From Nilaparvata lugens (taxonomy: Eukaryota > Arthropoda > Insecta > Hemiptera > Delphacidae), in the NCBI RefSeq assembly GCF_014356525.2, contig NC_052508.1, forward strand, positions 61,879,800-61,943,799: 64,000 bases of DNA, in the 5' to 3' direction. A program made the position numbers and the translations under genes. Numbering within the stretch: the first letter of the stretch is position 1; each line of letters begins with the position of its first letter. Of the stretch, positions 21,595-32,900 are shown piece by piece. The notes below the pieces were generated by a model. It had not been told where the DNA came from and ran no database searches. It was given only the letters and a program-made list of their open reading frames with translations.

Positions 21595-22620
21595 TAGGGC
21601 TAAATGAAACCATCAGGGACCACTGTAGGCCTACCTGTAGCCGTGAGGTTTTCGTCAGCCTGTCCACCTATTGTTCTTGAAAAGAAAGTAATAGAGATAT
21701 TATTTTTTACTAATTGAATAGGAAACAAACTGGTGGTTCCTTCTCGTTTCCATGGCCCAATAGTAGTCTATATTGTGAACTACTAGTACAAAGGACTATT
21801 GTAAAAGATAGTTGTGCAAAATAATGAAAGTTGTTGGGGAAATCACACCAATTCGTGCAACCCAATTATGCTGCGAATTTGTATTGGAATTAGTGAAACG
21901 ATGTGAGATTTGTACAAGGTTAATGGAAACTAGGTTGGAATGTGCCATGTATGTGAGGCTCAGTTCACACGACTTTTTCAGTGATTAGGCTACATAAAGT
22001 CTTATTTTAGAAAGTTTCTATGCTTTATTTTTCATAATTTTTTTATTAGTTTATCTTCATAGTCTATTAGTCTTCATTTATTAACGCACAAATCATTGCA
22101 ACAGGGAAAGAAATTAATCAAAAATTGGTTTATTAAAAAAGTTGGTCAAAGAACGTAAGCCAAAATAATTTTAAATTTTGAATTGATGAAAACTGTATTA
22201 TGAATCAGTCTTGAATATTTTCATTTATCTATATGGTGCTACACTCAATTTCTAGTCATTCTTCCTTCTATATTGTAATAGATTTGTGGTCCCTTCTAGT
22301 TGTTTTGTTATATCTTGTTTGTTATTTCATCTATAGTTTATTTACTAATTTCTCAACTATTTGCACTATTATTTTAAATTGTAAGTTCCTCAACTTACAT
22401 AGTAGGCCTACTTAATAAAACTGTACTTAAAATTATTATGAGTAGCCATTTTTTATTTCATATTGGCGGTCAGTTTTTGGTACCTTGTTTGTTATTTGTC
22501 ACATCACTCATTTCCCTTACTATAATATATTACTATTAGTTGCTTACTTATTTTGTTCAATTTCCACATTTTCACCCTTTTTTGTAAGTTTTGTTTTAAA
22601 TAAACGAAATTTGTCTTCAG
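21595..22620 (+). other. Probable 3' UTR of isoform B
   Basis: AT-rich and without a credible frame. An AATAAA signal lies at 22414-22419, between the isoform B stop and exon 8. This is where a read-through transcript would need to be polyadenylated. Confidence 0.5.
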
Positions 22621-22698
22621 CTCCGAGCATAGGAGTCAGGAGGAAAAGGGCCAAATACAATACTATACAGGAGTTGGAGGCTAAAAATACTAATTTGC
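22621..22698 (+). CDS. dl: Dorsal exon 8: nuclear localisation signal
   Basis: Acceptor tttgtcttcag; donor TTGC|GTGAGT. Encodes APSIGVRRKRAKYNTIQELE followed by AKNTNL. The cluster VRRKRAK (about 478-484) is the NLS found just after the IPT domain in Rel proteins, masked by IkB/Cactus. The exon is 78 nt and phase 1 at both ends, so its loss would not shift the frame. Confidence 0.92.
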
Positions 22699-25600
22699 GT
22701 GAGTTCCTATTTTTCAAATTCGGGTACAGGTTGCTTGGTAGCTTAATATTTTTTTGGAATTTTAATTCTAGTTTTGTGATCAGCATTAACTAGATGAAAG
22801 AATTATACCGATTGCTCTTTTCATGTTGACAAATTTTAACAAATTCTTTTTTTTTAGGATGATAACTACATGAGCCCTAGGCTTGTGCTTAGTTGATGGG
22901 GATCATGATGACAATAAATTTCTTCATTCAATTTTTTTATTACAAAACTGTAATTCAAATTCCAAAAAAGTTATAAACATGGTGGTGGTATCTATTTTTT
23001 ACTTACTTGTTACCTACATTATATTTTTTTCTTTTTAAACGTAGTGTTATTCATCCACATCATAGAATTGATTCATTGTATGTTGCATTTCTCATCAACT
23101 AATTAATTTTATGGCTATTTCTATAATGAGATTCATAAAACTGTCATCATTGATTGAATGGGAAGCATCATTGTTATTTATAAAGAATACTGACAGTTTA
23201 AAGCGAGTCGCTTTAGTATTTGTATGGCTTTATAAATATTGGTGCTAGTCTGGGAAAATATTAAGTATTTTAACATTATTTATCACTGTCACTATTATAA
23301 TTATATTGTTTGCCTGTTGAAAGTTTGGTAAAGGGACATTATGTGAAATATTATATTACTTAGTTTTATAAATGTTTAATGTTTGTATATTGTTTGTTAG
23401 TTATGATTTTCTTTCACCGAAAGTTGATTTTGATGTGAAATATATCATTTTTAGAATAATTTCAAGTCCTAATTAAACTGCAAAGTAGCATCTTTATTAT
23501 CTTAGTATTTTAGAGAATTAGTTTTTATACCTCAAGTGTGATTTCAACATGGGAAATACGTGACATGAACTATACGTTATTTGACTATTGTTTTATACTT
23601 AGATTCTGAGCAATACAGCTATTGTTATATACTGTACTTGGTCTGCAAGAATAATTGAATCGTGGTTGTATACCATAAGTTTCAGTAGTTTTGTTCTCAT
23701 TTACTTGGAACTTTGGAAACCACCTAAATCATGTATTCATCATGTGTTCCATAATGTTCTAATTGATAGAGGAGTACTTGAAAGAGTCTCCCTATCGATT
23801 GAAAGTCATACTAATATTATTATTTATCAAATCTAGTTTTATACCTTGATACTTGCTACTTTAGTCAATCATATATGTAACTATTTTATTGTAATGTTAT
23901 GTTTCTAGTTTTCAAAAGTTTACCTTGTTGACAGTTTTTACCAATTTTATGTAATGTTGCTCCCATCAGCTTCCTAATATTGTGTTGTTTTCAAGTATTT
24001 ATTCTTCTAGAAATATCCTACCAAATGTTTTCATCCTTAACTATATTTATTGAATAATAATACATTCTATATACAATAATGTGGAATACTTGGTATTTGC
24101 CGTGATATCAATGTATGCAAGACGTTCGTGTCACGTTTTTGTACAATGAGTGAATTTCCATTTAATATTTTGTTATGTAAAGAGTGTTTGCTCCACACAT
24201 ATGAAAGCATATTAAGTTTTAATTTATGTTATTAATTATGCAATTTTAAATCTTGTGATGACTTAATCAAATCTGTCTAAACAGATTCAAGTTTCATACA
24301 AATTAAATAATGAAAATTGAAAAAAAAACTCTAAAATAATATTTAAGGAAGGTTAAATGTATACAAACTGACTGGTTGTATTAATTTTATACCGAAATAA
24401 ATTATAAATTTTGAGTAAACATTAATTTTCACATTAATTATTTCAAATTTCACTTGATCCCACGTTTGTACATTCTATGGAAACTTGTCAGTGAAAGTCT
24501 ACCTACAGTCCACTTGAGAGGAGTGTTTGATATTCTATTCAGATTAATGATACAACTTTATTCAATTATTAATCATTTATATAATATACTAGTACTTATT
24601 ATCAAAATGATAGAGAGAGAAAGAACAGACGAACCTTGAACTATTTCTCTCACAAATTTAGATGATTATAAATTTAGATTATATTGAGGTACCTGAATAA
24701 GGAAACTAGCTATTACAACAGAACAAATTGCTGGTTAAATGTTCAATATTACCAAGAAAGTTTCTGATATTCAGAAAATGGAATGTGCGGTAGGCTATTA
24801 TATTATGGATATTCAGAAAATGGATTGTGCGGTATATTATGGATATCTCCAGCTAACAGGCTTGATGAAGTTCAAGAAAAACATCCATCTGCTGAAGAAA
24901 TAATAAAATCGATTTTGACATTGTTTCCACTAATTTGTTCTTATCTACAAATTTGATCAATCTCCACTATTTAGATTGAATGATCGAGATCACTTAGAAA
25001 ATCGTTTAAAATGACTATAGGCCTACTTCAAGGAAATAGATCCAGGATTCAAGGATTGAGAATAGAATTCGAAAGAAGAGAAAAGAAATTGACTTTGAGA
25101 AATGAAACAAAGCAATTTTCGCTGGAGCCTTATTTTCATCAACTTCAAATCATGAAACAAATCTTTGGCCGAGGAAAAAGCACGACAACCTATCAGCAAT
25201 TCAGCATTGCATTTAGACGTTCATCCAGTGAGACTACTTTCAATGTATGTGGTACGTCACAGAATCAGATGAAATATACCTGTGTGAGCTTGACTTTTTC
25301 TATTTTGCAACTGATTTATGTGATGTTTACTTTCTCTATCTTTAATTCTGTTTTGTGTTGATTATCAATGTGTTTTTTGTCAAGTAGTAGTCATTTCCAT
25401 ACATTTATTTTTGTTGGTTTTCATTCTTTTGTTATTGTGATTGTTTTGCTTCATAATTCCTTCAATATTTTTGTAGATATCTATTTGTACCTTTTCTATA
25501 ATCTGAAAATCTTCTGAAACTTTTTATTTTTGTAGTTTATTTATTAGTACCAGGTTTTAAAACTAATTTTTAACTTTTATCCAATTTTTGCATGAATTAT

Positions 25601-26673
25601 TTATTCGTTTGAGGAATAATGTAGCCTATCATATTTTGTCCAGTATTGCCTGTTTTGCTGAAAAGTAGACTATATAATTCTCTTGTATTTCTCAACTTCT
25701 TGCATTGTTAAAAACCTTAAATTTTTCTCTTCCTATTTACTATTTGTACTTTTTAATCATATATATTTATATGCCCATTTTCTAAATGCAAAACAAACGA
25801 TTCCTTTCAGGTTTTTTTTTCAAAATTACTCATCCATTACCTTAGTAATTACTAATTAATGAACAATTAACTTGATCTACTTGTTCAAGTTTGCCATTAT
25901 GTCACACTCATTCATATTGCTTATGTCACATTCATTCATTCATATTTTGTATATTGTTTGCTAATATTAATGTTTTGTGTTGTTACATGGTAAAAAATCT
26001 AGAAGCATGCTTTATATTATAGGCTCTCATTATTAGAATATTGCATGAAAACTTATTTTGAAATTAATCTAATCTGTAAGTTGAAAAATGTAGCCTACTT
26101 AATTGTAACGTTAGTGGATAAATGATGTTCCAACCATTATAAATAGTGATTATTTAAACAAAATTAACTTGAATAGCATTTCCTTCCTAAATAGAATCAC
26201 ACTAAAAAATGTTAATAAATTGATTTTGTCCATTGATAGTTTTCAATGTTTTACTGTCAATCAATCATTGTCAATCTTTTCGAACAATTTAAAAATACCA
26301 CTTTGTCTTTATTTCATCTCAACAATTCAGTTAATTCATAATTGATTTAAAGTCACGTTATTTTGAGCTGTTTTCTAAAATATGTATTTCTCGTTGCAGT
26401 TCTTACCTTCTATTGAACTCCTCTATAAAATGTAACTATATTTTTAGAACAATGAGATTCGGTTGTTCATGAACTTTACTTCCATAAATTTTTTTTTCAA
26501 GTGTAATGTTGCCGATAATTTGACATACATGTCACGAGGGTGAAAATTCATGATAAATAATCGGCTGCATTACACAAGGCAGTACAACTTGGCTGCTCAG
26601 AAATTCATTTTCATAAATAATTATAAGCATTTTTTAACAGTGCAATATAATTATTCAAATTCTCTGTGTTCAG
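22699..26673 (+). other. Dorsal intron 8 (about 4 kb)
   Basis: AT-rich. Contains a SINE scrap near 22868-22910 (minus strand, sharing aggcttgtgc), a palindromic MITE at 23125-23212, a copy of the retroelement end near 24600-24665, and a short direct duplication around gatattcagaaaatggaatg at 24766 and 24809. The 116-codon frame at 25011-25361 lacks recognisable features and is not called. Confidence 0.6.
23125..23212. repeat. Short palindromic MITE copy
   Basis: aatgagattcataaaactgt and actgacagtttaaagcgagt form the arms. The centre holds cattgattgaatgggaagca. Confidence 0.7.
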
Positions 26674-26715
26674 TTCAATGTGAAGGAACATTGGTCAAAC
26701 AGGAACTGGAACGTG
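26674..26715 (+). CDS. dl: Dorsal exon 9: 42-nt micro-exon with SUMO-type motif
   Basis: Acceptor tctgtgttcag; donor CGTG|GTGAGT. Encodes LQCEGTLVKQELER across its junctions. VKQE (Lys about 507) fits the psi-K-x-E SUMO consensus, and Drosophila Dorsal is SUMOylated just C-terminal to its NLS region. The exon is short but both splice sites are good and the phase (1 in, 1 out) fits, so skipping it would keep the frame. Confidence 0.8.
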
Positions 26716-27109
26716 GTGAGTAAAACAAACTAAAAATTTCGTTTAGCCTTTATTAGTTATTTATTAGGTACATTCTCAACAGAATTTTTCAAAATTCTCT
26801 TACAAAGATAAAATTTTAATCAAAACCAGACAAAAATCAAATAGAGCAAATTCAAATTGAAAAAATGAATATACATGATTGTATATATGCTATGAATTAT
26901 AACAAATTTCTCATCTTCAAGATACAAATTCATATTATATCCAGACTAACAATTGAATTGGAATTTAAATCCAATAAAATTGTATCTATTTAATTTGATA
27001 TAGTTTATGATATATCATAATCTTTTTGAGAACATTCTTGAAATGTAACCTATCTTTAGTAAATTTTACTGTTTACGAAATTTAGGAGAATTTCAGTCTA
27101 GGGCTAAAG

Positions 27110-27271
27110 GCCAACGCACATAGTAACATACGGACGTTTGCAGACAGATGGAGGAAATATCCATTTCCAGGTTATCGCATGTTGCAGCGCACACAGACGG
27201 TTTGTGTGTATGCTCACCTCTGCATGCGTCTGTCTGCATATGTTTGTTTGTTGCTGTGTGCGTCCTCCTTC
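27110..27271. repeat. TIR MITE of about 160 bp
   Basis: ggccaacgcacatagtaaca ... gcagacagatgg on the left and gtctgtctgcatatgtttg ... gctgtgtgcgtcc on the right form imperfect arms of about 40 bp. It is in Dorsal intron 9. Confidence 0.5.
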
Positions 27272-27550
27272 AATTTGTTGCTCTTCTCCAGACATAGATA
27301 TTAGATATATAATTTTTAACTGTATTAATAAATGAATAAGAAATATACCAGTTACACAGTTAGATTTAAATCCTATAAAATTTCAAATTTTTATCTAACT
27401 TGCAATCCAATCTATTGAATAATTGAATAGAACAAATATAAAGAATAATCATTTGCTATCTTGAATAATTCATATTAGTTTATTTATAATAAATAAATTG
27501 CATATCATGAAACAATATAGATTATGCTTCTATTTTTGTCCTGTGAACAG

Positions 27551-27759
27551 AAGCTTTCTGGAAAACATCGCCAGTTTACGGTACCCCCTCACCAGTTTAC
27601 GGCGCCCCCTCGCCAGCTGCCGCAGCAGGCGCCAGTCCCGACTATGCTAATTTGGCGGCGGCTGTAATGCAGCCATCGCCCGCCTATGGTGGCCCAGTTT
27701 ATGCGCCGCCGCCCACGTTTAGTCCGGTTGGAAGTGTGGCTAGTCCTCCCGAACATCAG
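27551..27759 (+). CDS. dl: Dorsal exon 10: Pro/Ala/Tyr-rich tail
   Basis: Acceptor ctgtgaacag; donor CATCAG|GTTTGT. Encodes EAFWKTSPVYGTPSPVYGAP, then Ala/Pro-rich sequence with PSPAYGGPVYAPPPTFSP. PVYG repeats are visible. It is much GC-richer than its flanks. Low-complexity tails like this serve as activation regions in Rel proteins. Confidence 0.88.
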
Positions 27760-28149
27760 GTTTGTTTTTTATTCATTTTCTTATAATAAGCCTTTACCTT
27801 TTATTTACAGTTTATTTTACACTACCTTAAACATTTACTTTGTGAACCTTGAACCTTGGTAATTTTTTTGGTGATACAATTAAAAGTTGTATGATTGTCT
27901 CAAATCATAAATCATTTAAAACTTATTGATCTGGTATTTTTGTTTTTTTTTTTATAAAAAACACAATTATCAAATTCAATTTTGGAAAATTAATCATTTA
28001 TTTACAATGCTATGTTTATTATAATGGCAGTCTTATCATACATTGGCATAGCCACCTCTAATACATTATATTTATATATACATTATTAGGTGGCCATGAC
28101 ATAGGTCGTACTATATTGACTTACAACAAACAATGAATAATTCTAAAGC

Positions 28150-28390
28150 GGGCCATTCACCATTCGACAATTTGGTCCAACCACGTTGGGCCACCACGTT
28201 GGATCTTTCATCACTTACGCTCCGGCTGGTCAGACCAACATCCCCACTCACGTTCCAAATCGAACCTGACTAGGTAGCTGACCTTGCGAGGTCGGACAAG
28301 TCGGTTCACCAGACTTGTCCGACTTGTCTGGCAGCATTCGCCTCGCCCGCAACAACCCCATTCATGGTCCGACATCAAATTAATAGACCT
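28150..28390. other. GC-richer intronic island, probable repeat
   Basis: Composition changes sharply in Dorsal intron 10. It contains accacgttgggccaccacgt and an internal inverted pair (gacaagtcgg and its complement). No coding signal. It is probably a decayed mobile element. Confidence 0.35.
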
Positions 28391-28494
28391 AAATTTGACA
28401 AAATATCGGATAATCAACGATTTTCATCTACTTTGTAAAAATAATTAAGGACTGCAAATTTTGTGAAGTGAAGATAAGTAGAATACCTATTTCG

Positions 28495-28610
28495 GACTAT
28501 GTGTAACCTTATCTGAATTTGGGAGAGAAATAGCACACCAGGTTACCTTATTTTTCTCTCCCTATCATTTTGATGGTGTACTTATTGTATGAATGAATGA
28601 ATAAAATGAA
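28495..28610 (+). repeat. Dispersed retroelement end, plus-strand copy
   Basis: Reverse-oriented relative of 4510-4640: tatttcggactatgtgtaac, gcacaccaggttaccttatt, then gtatgaatgaatgaataaaa. Confidence 0.55.
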
Positions 28611-28715
28611 TAGTAGAATAGTTGGATTGAGTCTAATGTTTTCCCCCATTCATCAATGGAATGAATAATTGAATTAACTGTTACTTTGTTCTAATAGTTT
28701 ATTTCAATTTCACAG

Positions 28716-29333
28716 GCATCAGTCTCCCCCCTGCCGCAAATGGGTCATCCCATGGAGCAAATGAACAACCTAAGCATGATTCAACAACAGGTCAACATGG
28801 ACAACAACAACCTCAACATGTGCCAGCCGCAACATAGCCCCATGCAGCACAACATCGTGCAGCAACATAGCCCCATGCAGCACAACATCATGCCGCAACA
28901 TAGTCCCCTGCAACATAACATCGTTGACAACATGATGCAGCAACAACAACACAGTCCGCTACAACACAACATTGTTGACAACATGGCCCAACAACAGCAA
29001 CAAATTGTTGACAACATGGCCCAACAACAGATTGTTGGCAACATGGCACAACATCAGCAACATGTCGTAATGGACATGGATACTCAGCAACATAGCATCG
29101 AACTGAGTGCTGGCAGATTGGACAGTAGAGATTTGCGAGATCTGGACTTGGATTCTGTCTCTGAAAATCTGTCTGCTAATTTGATTCTGAACGAAATAGC
29201 AGGTAATAATGAGCAGGTTATGACTAGTCTGGAGGCCAGGCTACCTTCTAATAGTTTACTATACTACAACCAGAACAATAATAGCAATGGCAGCAACTTT
29301 CCTCCGACGGGTGGCACGAGCAATATGCTGTGA
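28716..29333 (+). CDS. dl: Dorsal last exon: Gln/His-rich tail
   Basis: Acceptor tttcaatttcacag, stop TGA at 29331-29333. The exon has about four repeats of QQHSPMQHNIV type, then three of DNMAQQQQQIV type, then an acidic Leu-rich stretch (LDSRDLRDLDLDSVSENLSA) and the C-terminus GGTSNML. The repeats are encoded by a minisatellite. Drosophila Dorsal has a comparable poly-Gln/His tail and an acidic Leu-rich end. Together the exons give isoform A of 787 aa. Confidence 0.92.
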   Translation, partial: ASVSPLPQMGHPMEQMNNLSMIQQQVNMDNNNLNMCQPQHSPMQHNIVQQHSPMQHNIMPQHSPLQHNIVDNMMQQQQHSPLQHNIVDNMAQQQQQIVDNMAQQQIVGNMAQHQQHVVMDMDTQQHSIELSAGRLDSRDLRDLDLDSVSENLSANLILNEIAGNNEQVMTSLEARLPSNSLLYYNQNNNSNGSNFPPTGGTSNML

Positions 29334-29903
29334 ACTTCTAATGCAAGTTGTAGCTGACGTTCACTGCAACTTGTGACGGAATATGCTGTAATGTATAGAT
29401 AGTTGTGTAAATAGATTCGTTTCTGTAGGATTCCCTTGAAATCAATGTTGTTTTCCATGACGAAACACTTGATAATAATTATTTTACAGATACTACTTGT
29501 ATTTCTCAGGCCCGTAAGCTTAATAGCAGTTTGTCCCAATTTCAACTTGGGGTCGCTTTCTCCAAAGTTGTTTCAACTATTCAACCCGTTTCATCAATTT
29601 ATGGTCGCATTTACTATGTTTCAATTGAGTCAGCTGATGGTTAAGCTAGAATTTAAGTTTAAATTTTTTAGAGAAGGCGACTCAATCTAGGATTAAAGCT
29701 ATGGTCGCATTAATTATTTAGCCTTATGTGTCACAAATGGTGGTTAAACTCGAAAAATGATCAACTACTATTATTGAGCTTACGTGCCTTAGTAAATAAT
29801 TAAATATACAAGGATACATAGTTCACAAAAACTGCACTCGAAAAATGATTACTATCATTGAGCATACAAGCCTTGGTAAATGATTAGATGTTCAATGAAT
29901 AAA
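29334..29903 (+). other. Probable 3' UTR of Dorsal isoform A
   Basis: Noncoding. The first AATAAA after the stop lies at 29898-29903, and another follows near 30472. Which is used cannot be told from sequence. Confidence 0.4.
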
Positions 29904-32900
29904 ATTATCCACGAAATCTGCCAATAGACATGGAAAGTAGAGACGGAAACTCACAGGCGGCCAGTATCTACATTCCCTGTCTATAAGCCGCTTTATATTC
30001 TGGCATACCTCAAAATCGTTCACTTTCTTCGCATTGAACATACCTTGAACCTCAAAGGTAAGGTTAGCCCAACGTTAGTAGACTGTCCACTCACTTTGAG
30101 GTTAGCAACATGCTGAGAACATTCACTGCAACAGAACATATTGTAGTGTGTAAATAGAATCTGTACTACCGGTATAAAGTTTTCTCAAAATCTTTCATTC
30201 TGTCAGGCATTCCTTAAAATTCATCCCTCAAAATCTTTCATTTTATAGGAGTTTAAACTTTTTTTATTCTTGTAGATGACTTTGGACAAAGACAGTTAAA
30301 CTAAAGCAACTATGATTATAAGATATGGGTAACTATTACACAGCTATACACTTAAACAACCATTTGACGTTGTGAGAGCTGTGTTTGTTCCGTAAATTCA
30401 GGTGAACCGTGAATGGGAGTTTGTGAAGTTTAGTTTCAACTGTCGAAAATCGGTTTTATTACTAAATTTTAAATAAAGTTTGAGTGCAGAGTATCCGTAA
30501 ACACTGAAACACGTACGTTTTTTGAAACACACAACTCGGAAGTTTTTCTTGAAATAGAAGAACTCAATAAATTCATGATTGCAGACTTCTCTTACACCAA
30601 GAAATATTAAGATATATTTATGAATGATCGTGATTTTCATGAATGTAAATAGTGTAAAATGAGAATAGTATCGTTAGTTTATTATAAAAAAGCGATATTG
30701 CAAAATAGTAATCTGGAATGTATACTTACTGTATCTATCAATATCAAGTAAGTAAGAAATGCTACGAATATATTTAGATATTACTCAACCAGATTATATT
30801 ATGAGACTCAACTTGATGTTATTGTTAAAATTGCTCTTATTATTCAAATAAGATATATAAATTTTTAGGTGTACAGTATATGCACAATTCCAATTTGCAT
30901 TATCACAAATATAGTTGATAATAACTATTTTATAGATTAATATTGTTTGTTTTAATCAGTGAAAAAGTTATAGATTAGTTTCTAAGTCATCGATATCTAT
31001 TTTTACATAATATGTAGATATGATAGAATATTGAGTTTCAATTTACTGTACTTAGATTATGTTCATCTATAATGTTGTGATAACTTGAAAGAAGCCGTAA
31101 TAGAATTTGGGAATTTATTGAATCACTGAGCGTGATATCTAATCGTTCGTATTAGAAAAGTGACGTGCTCTCAGTACCCCCGTTGGAAGGGTGACAGCTT
31201 AAGACCAGCTCCACTAATTGACTGTTATGAGCGTAGAAATTCTCTTTATTTACTTTTACTCCCAGACAGCTACGATTCGAGTACTGAATGGTTAGTACTG
31301 AAAGTACCCACTAACACGTTTAATCCTTTCCTCTCTTGACACCACGTTATCTTTATCCCTCCCATTATCCATGTACAAATCTTGGGCTCTTGTGGGCTTC
31401 GTCTTCAGTAATATTGTATTAAAAAATGAATAATTAAAGTAGACTGGCCTTCAATGGTGAGTGAGAACTAGTCGTATGAGTCTTGTGTTTAAACAAATTA
31501 AACAATAGATTATTATAGCAGAAACCATATGATAATTTCTACCAATCACTCATTCAAACAAAGTCCTGAGAGTTCGCCTCTTGAATTTTTATTTATTACA
31601 AGTTTACTCTGCTTAACGAACAAATATTTAACTTACTCATAAGAATAAATCTTATTATTTTATCGTGGAGACACTTTCAATTCTTTGTTCTTAGAGCAAC
31701 CCTTTGTTCTTAGAGCAATTCTTTGGCAAAATAATAATGATTTGGTCTCAGAAATGTACTTATTAGAATAATGAGTATCATTCTCAATTGTACGAGAATT
31801 ATTATCAAGTATTAATCGTTGACCGACACTTATTGTATTAATTTATGACTGATCAATATTGATAATTAGGTTTTTATTTTTTGAAAACTTCCTAAGTGAC
31901 TTTCAAGTTGGAATAAGTGGCTTTCAAATCGATCAAGCCTCAAGCCATAGCGTTCCACTATCAGTAGTTTTGAAAATTTGATAAACTTAGGATTTATAGT
32001 ATGTCCAATAATGTGTTTGAATTTTAATTGAACAAATTAGGAAAATTATTTAATTTTTATGGTTTCAAATTCTATTTTATTTTTTGTTTATTTTTTTTTT
32101 TTTACCTTTCTTGGTCTACTACCGTAGGTATGGAAAGTATTGCTTACACAAAACTATAAAGTTGTTACCCATGTTATTTGTGAACTTTCGTTTCAAATTT
32201 GCTTCAAATTTTATGTTTTGTTCAAGTATTAACGTCTTGTGATAAATTGAAATTGACTTTCAACGGTTTGCCTTTTAAGTTTGCTAAAATTCTATATAGC
32301 TATATTTGATGTATTAGCCTTTTGTGATACATTTAAAGTATATACTTCCTGTTGATAATGTGTGTTAATCATAATTATTCCTTTTATGTACTGTTCATTC
32401 TATCTGAAAAATACAATTCAAATTTATTTATTTTATTCTTCATGTTACTTTAGCGATAATTCGAAACAATAACTGAGATAATATGGTGCAATAACAGATT
32501 TCAAAGTATTAACTTTTAAAATTGATCCCTCTACTGTCTGGGACAGTTTTCATGTTTAAATAATAGTTAATACTATTTTATGAATGTTATCATGTTGATA
32601 TTTCAAAATATTGTGCAATAATATGAAAAACCGCTGTGCATTACCCAGTTCTTAAGTATTACATAATCTCACCTTATATAATTAAACTCTAATATACATA
32701 TTAGAACTTATGTGATGAAATATTGGACCAGTTGAGAATCCCAAGTAATTCAATACCCATAAATAGACACAATAATTTTATAAACTGGGTTGTGATTTTA
32801 GAAATATAATATTTTAATATAGAGTATTAAATGTATCCGTTCCATAATATTATTGTTAAAGTCATATCATAGGTTTTATTCGAACTTGTCAAATTTCTAT

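Noticed and set aside
25011..25361. 116-codon frame in Dorsal intron 8 as a gene or alternative exon
   Set aside because: No splice sites in a fitting phase, no domain, and a hydrophobic AT-driven C-terminus.
28770..29044. Cys/Leu-rich minus-strand frames
   Set aside because: Antisense of the Gln/His repeats in the Dorsal last exon.
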